DNA of 11,003 nucleotides, taken from positions 1-11,003 of the forward strand of contig JALUVB010000118.1 in the NCBI GenBank assembly GCA_027021085.1, read 5' to 3'. Numbering within the stretch: the stretch's first letter is position 1; each line of letters begins with the position of its first letter. The stretch comes from a bacterium (GTDB lineage: Bacteria > CAIJMQ01 > JAADFP01). Below the pieces are notes generated by a model. The model did no database searches. It was not told the origin of the DNA and was given only the letters and a program-made list of their open reading frames with translations. A program made the translations under genes and the position numbers. This document shows, piece by piece, positions 6,707 to 11,003 of the stretch.

Positions 6707-6784
6707 ATACACCTGAAATTTGGGTTGGTTATTCTTAATATTACAGTAAAATAATTTAGTTAGGGAGTGTCAGGAGGTGAGAGC

Positions 6785-7075
6785 ATGAAAGTGAAACCAT
6801 TGGGTGAGCGGGTATTAATTAAAAGACTGGAGGAAGAAAGCAAGACCGAAGGCGGTATTTACCTTCCTGAAACTGCAAAGGAAAAGTCTCACAAGGGAGA
6901 AGTAATCGCTGTGGGAGAGGGAAAGAAATTGAAGAATGGTGAAATAGTTGCCCTCAGTGTGCGGAAGAATGACAAAGTCTTATTTGATAAATTTGGTGGA
7001 ACCGAGGTAAAAATCGAGGGAGAGGAATATATTATCTTGAAAGAAGATGATATCTTAGCAATTATTGAAGAATAA
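6785..7075 (+). CDS. groES: Co-chaperonin GroES
   Basis: A 96-aa protein of normal GroES length that forms the heptameric lid of the GroEL folding chamber in the cytosol. Family landmarks are the N-terminal MKVKPLGERVLIKRLEEE, the mobile-loop region SKTEGGIYLPETAKEKSHKG (residues 19-38) with the hydrophobic GIYLP that docks on GroEL, and the C-terminal strand VKIEGEEYIILKEDDILAII. An in-frame GTG at 6767 would add six residues (MSGGES). The ATG at 6785 is preferred because AGGAGGTGA (6772-6780) lies just before it at ideal spacing, and because the protein then starts as the family does. groEL follows after 18 bp, a standard bicistronic operon. Confidence 0.97.
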   Translation: MKVKPLGERVLIKRLEEESKTEGGIYLPETAKEKSHKGEVIAVGEGKKLKNGEIVALSVRKNDKVLFDKFGGTEVKIEGEEYIILKEDDILAIIEE

Positions 7076-7093
7076 AGAAAGGAGGGAGAGAAA

Positions 7094-8701
7094 ATGCCAG
7101 CAAAAGAAATAACTTACCGGGAGGAAGCAAGGAAATCCCTGGAAAAAGGGGTGGATATTCTTGCAGAGGCAGTTAAGGTTACTTTAGGACCCAAGGGAAA
7201 AACAGTAATTTTAGAGAAGAAATGGGGCTCCCCTACCGTGACAAACGACGGAGTTACTATCGCCAAGGAAATAGAATTAAAAGACCCGGTGGAAAATGCA
7301 GGTGCCCAACTTATAAGAGAAGTTGCCTCCAAAACTTCTGATATTGCGGGCGATGGTACAACCACCGCTTCCTTACTGGCACAGGCAATATTTAAAGAGG
7401 GAATGAAAAACATAGCCGCGGGAGCTAATCCCATGGCTCTAAAAAGGGGTATAGAAAAAGCTGCGGAGATAGTGGTGGAAGAATTAAAGAAACACGCAAA
7501 GCCAGTAGGAAAAAAGGAAGAGATGGCACAGGTGGCTACAGTCTCTGCACACGGAGACACTGAAATAGGCAATCTCATTGCTGATGCCATGGACAGGGTA
7601 GGAAAAGAAGGGGTAATTACCGTGGAAGAGGGGAAAGGAATGAGTATCGAGCTGGAGCTGGTAGAGGGGATGCAGTTTGACCGCGGCTACCTCTCCCCCT
7701 ACTTTATTACTGACCCTGACAGGATGGAAGTGGTCCTGGAAGAACCTTTAATCCTTATTCATGAGAAAAAAATATCCAACGCAAGAGACCTGGTACCTCT
7801 TCTGGAAAAAATAGTGCAGACTGGGAAACCGCTTCTGATAATTGCTGAGGATGTAGAGGGTGAAGCTCTGGCCACTATCGTGGTAAACAAGCTCAGAGGC
7901 ATTCTCAAGTGCGCAGCAGTAAAAGCACCCGGATACGGAGAAAGACGAAAAGCCATGCTGGGAGATATAGCAGTGCTTACCGGAGGAAGAGTCATTGCAG
8001 AAGAGCTGGGTATCAAGCTGGAAAGCATAGACTTAAAAGACCTGGGCAAGGCAAGAAGAGTGGTAATTGACAAGGAGAATACCACTATTGTGGAGGGAGC
8101 AGGCAGCGAAGAAGCCATCAAGGGAAGAATGGAACAAATAAGAAAATCTATTGAGGAAACAACTTCTGATTATGACAGAGAAAAACTGCAGGAGAGACTG
8201 GCTAAACTTGCCGGCGGAGTAGCAGTGATAAAAGTAGGAGCAGCCACAGAGCCTGAAATGAAAGCCAGGAAATCAATCGTAGAGGATGCGTTGCACGCCA
8301 CTCGTGCAGCAGTGGAAGAAGGTATCCTTCCGGGCGGCGGCATCGCGCTTCTCAGGGCACAGGATAAATTGGCCGAGCTGAAACTGGAAGATGAAGATGA
8401 ACAGGTAGGAGCAAACATTATCAAGAAGACACTGGAAGCACCATTAAAACAAATTGCCAACAATGCAGGCTGGGAAGGCGCAGTGGTAGTGGAAAAAGTT
8501 AAGGGAATGGATTATAATTACGGATTCGATGCTGAGAAAGAAGTATTTACCGATTTAGTAGCAGCAGGAGTAATTGACCCGGCAAAGGTAACCCGTTCCG
8601 CTATACAGAATGCAGCAAGCATAGCTTCATTACTCCTAACAACGGAAGCCATAATAGCCGAAAAGCCAAAGGAAGAGGAAGAAGAGAAAAAAGGAGCATA
8701 A
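7094..8701 (+). CDS. groEL: Chaperonin GroEL (60 kDa chaperonin)
   Basis: A 535-aa subunit of the tetradecameric ATP-driven folding chamber that works with GroES. Residue numbering runs parallel to E. coli Gro[11 protein letters not shown] (30-38) binds nucleotide phosphates, D52 lies in TNDGVT, D87 in AGDGTTT and the ATP-hydrolysis Asp D398 in [15 protein letters not shown], followed by GILPGGG. Apical-domain landmarks include [15 protein letters not shown] (190-204) and [17 protein letters not shown] (277-293). The C-terminus is [12 protein letters not shown] rather than the Gly-Gly-Met repeats found in many GroELs, so the flexible tail inside the cavity is short and highly charged. The start is preceded by AAGGAGGGAGAG. 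The stop is directly followed by a small basic ORF. Confidence 0.98.
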   Translation: MPAKEITYREEARKSLEKGVDILAEAVKVTLGPKGKTVILEKKWGSPTVTNDGVTIAKEIELKDPVENAGAQLIREVASKTSDIAGDGTTTASLLAQAIFKEGMKNIAAGANPMALKRGIEKAAEIVVEELKKHAKPVGKKEEMAQVATVSAHGDTEIGNLIADAMDRVGKEGVITVEEGKGMSIELELVEGMQFDRGYLSPYFITDPDRMEVVLEEPLILIHEKKISNARDLVPLLEKIVQTGKPLLIIAEDVEGEALATIVVNKLRGILKCAAVKAPGYGERRKAMLGDIAVLTGGRVIAEELGIKLESIDLKDLGKARRVVIDKENTTIVEGAGSEEAIKGRMEQIRKSIEETTSDYDREKLQERLAKLAGGVAVIKVGAATEPEMKARKSIVEDALHATRAAVEEGILPGGGIALLRAQDKLAELKLEDEDEQVGANIIKKTLEAPLKQIANNAGWEGAVVVEKVKGMDYNYGFDAEKEVFTDLVAAGVIDPAKVTRSAIQNAASIASLLLTTEAIIAEKPKEEEEEKKGA

Positions 8702-8800
8702 ATGGCCAGGAAAAAAGGAAGAAAAAGGAAAAGGCAAAATAAGCTAAGGTGGAAAGTTAAAAAGGCAAACAAGGGACGCATACCCTGCTACGGTAAGTAA
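8702..8800 (+). CDS. Very basic 32-aa microprotein, third gene of the groESL operon
   Basis: ATG follows the groEL TAA with no gap, and the frame closes at TAA 8798-8800. AAGGAG (8691-8696), inside the groEL tail codons, lies 5 nt before the ATG, so a real ribosome site is present. The 32-aa product begins MARKKGRKRKRQNKLRW and ends ANKGRIPCYGK. By count it has 10 Lys and 6 Arg, so half its residues are basic, and it has no Asp or Glu. It has one Trp, one Tyr and one Cys. Such composition is typical of nucleic-acid- or ribosome-binding peptides (compare bTHX and L36 in size and charge), but I cannot align it with either. The GC-rich hairpin 48 bp downstream suggests it is carried on the groESL mRNA. 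Lys/Arg codons are also frequent in A-rich DNA, so proof needs conservation or ribosome data. Confidence 0.7.
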   Translation: MARKKGRKRKRQNKLRWKVKKANKGRIPCYGK

Positions 8801-8826
8801 CCTCTGCACAGCATCCACCTAAGCAC

Positions 8827-8838
8827 GCATTTAAATGC
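8827..8838. repeat. 12-bp perfect palindrome
   Basis: GCATTTAAATGC is fully self-complementary and lies between the small basic ORF and the long GC hairpin. It may be a protein-binding site or a minor part of the transcript-end structure; no role can be assigned. Confidence 0.5.
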
Positions 8839-8847
8839 CTATGGGAA

Positions 8848-8884
8848 AGGGGATGGGCCGGCCAAGATTGCCAGCCCATCCCCT
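8848..8884 (+). terminator. Long GC-rich hairpin ending the groESL transcript
   Basis: An 11-bp perfect stem (AGGGGATGGGC 8848-8858 with GCCCATCCCCT 8874-8884) continues past one C-A mismatch into a 3-bp GGC/GCC stem around a 7-nt loop. It begins 47 bp after the basic ORF. No U-run follows, so it may mark a factor-dependent end, protect the 3' end of the mRNA, or terminate without a U-tract. The structure is certain; terminator function is inferred. Confidence 0.6.
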
Positions 8885-8903
8885 GCTCATTAGATACTCT
8901 CCC

Positions 8904-8946
8904 CTACCCTTACTTAATAAGTAGCGAGCAGCGAGGGGAAGGGTAG
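8904..8946. repeat. Nested inverted repeat
   Basis: CTACCCTT (8904-8911) pairs perfectly with AAGGGTAG (8939-8946). Inside it, TACTT (8911-8915) and AAGTA (8919-8923) form a small competing hairpin. The right arm leads straight into the first heptamer array. Confidence 0.55.
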
Positions 8947-8981
8947 TAAACAGTAAATAGTGAACAGTAAACCGTGAATAG
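8947..8981. repeat. Heptamer tandem array, consensus TRAAYAG, five units
   Basis: Five consecutive 7-bp units stay in exact phase from 8947 to 8981 (unit starts 8947, 8954, 8961, 8968, 8975). Units vary only at the second base (A/G) and at positions 5-6. TAGCGAG and CAGCGAG at 8922-8935 are two further heptamers of a related type just upstream. Confidence 0.85.
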
Positions 8982-8988
8982 GGGTTTG

Positions 8989-9028
8989 GTACTCTGGTAT
9001 CCTAGTATCTTAGTGTCCTGGTTTCCTG
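8989..9028. repeat. Octamer tandem array, consensus GTRTCYTR, five units
   Basis: Five 8-bp units in phase begin at 8989, 8997, 9005, 9013 and 9021. They are degenerate mainly at positions 3, 6 and 8. The array then merges into a short CCTG tetranucleotide run (9025-9036). Confidence 0.8.
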
Positions 9029-9038
9029 CCTGCCTGTC

Positions 9039-9058
9039 ATGCCTGCGCAAGCAGGCAT
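9039..9058. repeat. Perfect 8-bp hairpin with GCAA tetraloop
   Basis: ATGCCTGC (9039-9046) and GCAGGCAT (9051-9058) are exact complements around GCAA (9047-9050). GCAA is a stable GNRA-type RNA tetraloop when read on the plus strand. There is no U-run, so it is not a classical terminator. Confidence 0.8.
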
Positions 9059-9065
9059 CCACGCA

Positions 9066-9086
9066 AGACTATAGACTGTAAACTGA
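9066..9086. repeat. Heptamer array, consensus ARACTRT, three units
   Basis: Units start at 9066, 9073 and 9080. The first 11 bases (AGACTATAGAC) occur in inverted orientation in the array at 9172-9206, so the two arrays are the same repeat family on opposite strands. Confidence 0.65.
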
Positions 9087-9094
9087 AAGTATAG

Positions 9095-9138
9095 TGAAGA
9101 GTAGTTAGTAGCGAGGGAAGATAGTAAATAGTGAACAG
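9095..9138. repeat. Second copy of the TAGCGAG / TRAAYAG heptamer module
   Basis: Heptamers start at 9095, 9102 and 9109 (the last is TAGCGAG). After a 9-nt purine-rich joint come TAAATAG (9125-9131) and TGAACAG (9132-9138). The same order TAGCGAG, purine-rich joint, TAAATAG, TGAACAG occurs at 8922-8967, so this is a shortened direct repeat of that module about 180 bp away. Confidence 0.75.
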
Positions 9139-9171
9139 TGAGTTAGGGCCTCCGTATCATGTGTCTTTCCC

Positions 9172-9206
9172 GTCTAATGTCTAAAGTCTGATGTCTATAG
9201 TCTAAC
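9172..9206. repeat. Heptamer tandem array, consensus GTCTRAN, five units
   Basis: Five in-phase units start at 9172, 9179, 9186, 9193 and 9200. The first four bases GTCT are invariant, and the last three vary. It is the inverted counterpart of the array at 9066-9086. Confidence 0.88.
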
Positions 9207-9222
9207 ATGGGGGAGCAGGCGC

Positions 9223-9238
9223 CCCGGCATGCGCCGGG
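9223..9238. repeat. GC-rich hairpin
   Basis: CCCGGC (9223-9228) pairs with GCCGGG (9233-9238) around ATGC. It is embedded in a GC-rich block (9209-9244) that contrasts with the surrounding heptamers. Confidence 0.65.
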
Positions 9239-9244
9239 ACAGGG

Positions 9245-9286
9245 AACTGGCAACTCATAACTCACAACTCTTGGACCTTAGACCAT
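9245..9286. repeat. Heptamer tandem array, consensus AACTCAN, decaying to RGACCWT, six units
   Basis: Units begin at 9245, 9252, 9259, 9266, 9273 and 9280. The first four share AACT; the last two keep the 7-bp phase but have drifted. This is the last repeat before the AT-rich stretch next to the dehydrogenase stop codon. Confidence 0.8.
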
Positions 9287-9341
9287 AGCCTACGCTATTC
9301 AAAAGCCCACTCTGGATTCATTAAAAGAAAAACTATTTTGC

Positions 9342-10211
9342 CTAAGTCTTTTCTCCCTTAACCAGGGTGCTGATTATTTCCAGGGTTTCTTCGGGCGGGA
9401 AGGGTTCCCTGCCGGTTTCTACCATCTCCACGAACTTCCTTAACATTTCAGCATAGAAATACCCTGCGTCTTTTGCCGTAATCACCCTGCTGCCCTCTGT
9501 TCCATACAGGCCTACCTGGAATAAAGGAGAAATACCCTCGTAGGAAGAGACTATAAATTGACGTCCGTCCCTGTATTTGAGAATTAGAATATCCTCGCCT
9601 TTTCTCCCCGCATTTTCAACCGATTCTATACCCCCTCCGATTACAGAATACAGTAATTCCAGGGCATGGATTCCATAGAAGACCAAGCTTCCCTGCCATT
9701 CCCGGCAGATGCTAAAACCGGTAAGAATTTCTCCTATACTGTCTCTGCCTTCTCTCAGGTCTTCGGTTTCTTTTGCATAACGAAGAGCAGAACAGCTCAT
9801 TATAGGGGTGTTGTGTTTTTTTGCCAGTGCCACTATTTTCTCTGCTTCTTCTATATCCGGAGAAAGTGGTTTGTCAATGAAAGCAGGAATTCCCGCTTCA
9901 ATAAACGGAATTGCCCGTCTCTGGTGCTGCATGGTGCAATCGTCTGTAATTATTACACCGTCCACTTCACCTATCATATCTTCCTTTTTGGCGGTTATAT
10001 TTTCTATTTTACAGATTCTGGCTACTTCTTCTACGTTTTTCCTGTTTTCGTCCCACACATGGGTAATGCGGGCATCTCTATCCAAGTTTACATCATATAG
10101 AGCGTCCCATTCCCTCTTAACTGCTTCTTCTTTATTGTAGCCATTGAATATTTCAGCAAAGCTTATGCCATGGTATTCTTTAACCCCACCCACAAGGCCT
10201 ATTTTAATCAT
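9342..10211 (-). CDS. Gfo/Idh/MocA-family oxidoreductase
   Basis: A 289-aa putative NAD(P)-dependent dehydrogenase, somewhat short for the family. The N-terminal Rossmann part starts MIKIGLVGGVKEYHG, where the usual GxGxxG loop is replaced by GLVGGVKEYHG, so cofactor binding may be unusual. VDGVIITDD (83-91) and EAGIPAFIDKPLS (105-117) match the family's end-of-Rossmann region, with DKP (K114) in place of the common EKP. FYGIHALELLYSVIGGG (178-194) carries the expected catalytic-region His (H182). The C-terminus (about 235-285) includes LYGTEGSRVI and the closing EETLEII helix. The substrate is unknown; relatives oxidise sugars, inositols and sugar acids. GGGAGG lies 5 nt before the ATG, and it follows a second family member after an 11-bp gap, so the two may act in one pathway. 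Confidence 0.85.
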   Translation of the reverse strand: MIKIGLVGGVKEYHGISFAEIFNGYNKEEAVKREWDALYDVNLDRDARITHVWDENRKNVEEVARICKIENITAKKEDMIGEVDGVIITDDCTMQHQRRAIPFIEAGIPAFIDKPLSPDIEEAEKIVALAKKHNTPIMSCSALRYAKETEDLREGRDSIGEILTGFSICREWQGSLVFYGIHALELLYSVIGGGIESVENAGRKGEDILILKYRDGRQFIVSSYEGISPLFQVGLYGTEGSRVITAKDAGYFYAEMLRKFVEMVETGREPFPPEETLEIISTLVKGEKT

Positions 10212-10222
10212 GCTTTCCTCCC

Positions 10223-11003
10223 TTAATATAGTTTTATTATCTTTTTAGTAGTCGCACTTTCCCACACTGCTTCGGCAATTTGCATATCCTTTGCCCCGTC
10301 AAACAAGTCTGAGCTTGGCTTTGCTTTCTTCAGAAGCGAGAGGGCAAAGTTTTCCAGCTCTCCCCGGTAACCGAAACATCCTTCTGCTTTTGTAGCCATC
10401 AGCTCTGTCCAATCCGGCTGCCACTCAATACTCTGGTACCTTCCGGCTACCTCAAACCCCTTTACCGGAGCATTTTTAGGATGGTAACGCAGATGGATAA
10501 TATTATCCACTTCAAGCCAGTTATCAATTCCTGTAACTATGAATTTTTCACTGGCACACCATTCAGGAGTCTCCAGCGCATTCAAGTTCAACATCCCTAT
10601 CGTTCCCTCTTTAAACTCCAGGTTAATCATATAGCCAAATTTATCCGGCGTGACCTGTTTCAACCTTGCATAAACTTCACTTACTTCTCCGGCAAAAAAA
10701 CGGACGAGATTGAACATGTGAATAACCTGCCCTATCAAAAACGCTTTTGCATTTTCCTTTATTCCCCAGATTGCAGGATACGGACCATTGGCAAACCTTA
10801 CCTCAAGTAAACTTACCCTGCCAAATTCTTCTCTTGCCACAATTTCTTTTGCCATCCTGTAAGCGGTAGAAAATCTTTTCATATAGGCAACTGCCCCCCA
10901 GAGCCCCTTTTTTCTGGCATACTCGGCTAAGTCCAGGGCTGCTTTATAGGAAATTGCAGAGGGTTTCTCTACAAAGATGGGTAAGCCCGCATCTATACAC
11001 TGC
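10223..11003 (-). CDS. Gfo/Idh/MocA-family oxidoreductase, N-terminus beyond window
   Basis: The frame remains open from the stop at 10223-10225 to the right edge, giving 259 visible residues. A Met at 10882 looks like a start, but the 40 codons before it encode the family's own signature: DAGLPIFVEKPSAIS with the EKP motif, then a helix and GAVAYMKRFSTAY. That Met is therefore internal, and the missing part is the NAD(P)-binding Rossmann start. Downstream, GQVIHMFNLVRFFAGEV carries the conserved His of the active-site helix, and the C-terminal domain ends FDGAKDMQIAEAVWESATTKK, a typical family close. It should be a cytosolic NAD(P)-dependent sugar or polyol dehydrogenase; the substrate is unknown. 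It is the upstream partner of the 289-aa paralogue, with which it shares the fold but little obvious identity. Confidence 0.9.
   Translation of the reverse strand, partial: QCIDAGLPIFVEKPSAISYKAALDLAEYARKKGLWGAVAYMKRFSTAYRMAKEIVAREEFGRVSLLEVRFANGPYPAIWGIKENAKAFLIGQVIHMFNLVRFFAGEVSEVYARLKQVTPDKFGYMINLEFKEGTIGMLNLNALETPEWCASEKFIVTGIDNWLEVDNIIHLRYHPKNAPVKGFEVAGRYQSIEWQPDWTELMATKAEGCFGYRGELENFALSLLKKAKPSSDLFDGAKDMQIAEAVWESATTKKIIKLY

Larger units (their letters stand above)
8885..9341. other. Gene-free spacer composed of short-period repeats
   Basis: No ORF with coding character is found on either strand over about 450 bp between the groESL hairpin and the stop of the Gfo/Idh-type gene. Much of it is covered by short tandem arrays with 7-bp periods, one 8-bp array and several perfect hairpins, listed separately. 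I see no promoter for the flanking genes and no U-tract terminator for the minus-strand dehydrogenases. Confidence 0.8.

Noticed and set aside
6767-6784. GTG start adding six residues to GroES
   Set aside because: The ATG at 6785 has an ideally spaced AGGAGGTGA, part of which would be coding in the longer version, and the family starts at MKVKPL.
6707-6784. CIRCE element in the groES leader
   Set aside because: GAGTGT near 6766 recalls one arm only; the TTAGCACTC arm is missing.
7114-8781. Long minus-strand ORFs opposite groEL
   Set aside because: They are antisense shadows of a strongly supported gene, with Ser/Ala-rich low-complexity products and no ribosome sites.
8885-9290. Possible CRISPR array
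   Set aside because: Units are only 7-8 bp, lie head to tail without spacers and are degenerate; no cas gene is nearby.
9290-9341. Terminator for the minus-strand dehydrogenase operon
   Set aside because: A T-rich run follows the stop on the minus strand, but no stable stem precedes it.
10223-10882. Complete 219-aa gene starting at Met 10882
   Set aside because: The upstream frame is open to the edge and encodes the EKP signature of the same family, so this Met is internal.

Overview
The window looks like chromosomal DNA of a bacterium: groES-groEL, a methionyl-tRNA formyltransferase (fmt), -10 boxes of sigma-70 type and strong Shine-Dalgarno sites are all present. Genes are tightly packed, with 4-bp ATGA overlaps. 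No gene pins the lineage. The GroEL sequence and the odd heptamer-rich spacer would fit an uncultured, deep-branching, probably anaerobic candidate-phylum bacterium, but that is only an impression. No rRNA, tRNA, CRISPR, transposase or phage structural gene is visible.

Region 1 (1-2400). A truncated + strand gene of unknown function (3-515) converges on a minus-strand operon. That operon reads small zincin metallopeptidase (2332-1967), fmt (1976-1032), WrbA/flavodoxin-like protein (1035-559). Its genes overlap by 10 and 4 bp. The first gene has a TATAAT box 5 nt from its ATG and no Shine-Dalgarno site, so its mRNA is probably leaderless.

Region 2 (2443-6610). A five-gene minus-strand cassette runs from a promoter at about 6564-6606 to a hairpin terminator at 2443-2476. 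The order is GntR/HutC-type regulator, PfkB-type sugar kinase, a 55-aa DUF4177-like protein, an alpha/alpha-toroid-like protein of unknown function, and a Rossmann oxidoreductase with a C-terminal SAF domain. The genes overlap or nearly touch, so they are probably co-transcribed and translationally coupled. The set suggests regulated breakdown of an unidentified sugar or sugar acid. The kinase has Glu where its family's catalytic Asp is expected.

Region 3 (6675-8884). A divergent promoter drives groES and groEL, without a recognisable CIRCE element. Directly after the groEL stop codon, with its own Shine-Dalgarno site, lies a 32-codon ORF for a peptide that is half Lys/Arg and has no acidic residue. 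A long GC-rich hairpin follows.

Region 4 (8885-9341). This gene-free spacer is built from several unrelated short tandem repeats. Four families share a strict 7-bp period, and one has an 8-bp period. They are interspersed with small perfect hairpins.

Region 5 (9342-11003). Two adjacent minus-strand Gfo/Idh/MocA-family dehydrogenases lie here. The upstream one runs off the right edge: its reading frame stays open past the apparent Met at 10882 and includes the EKP motif.
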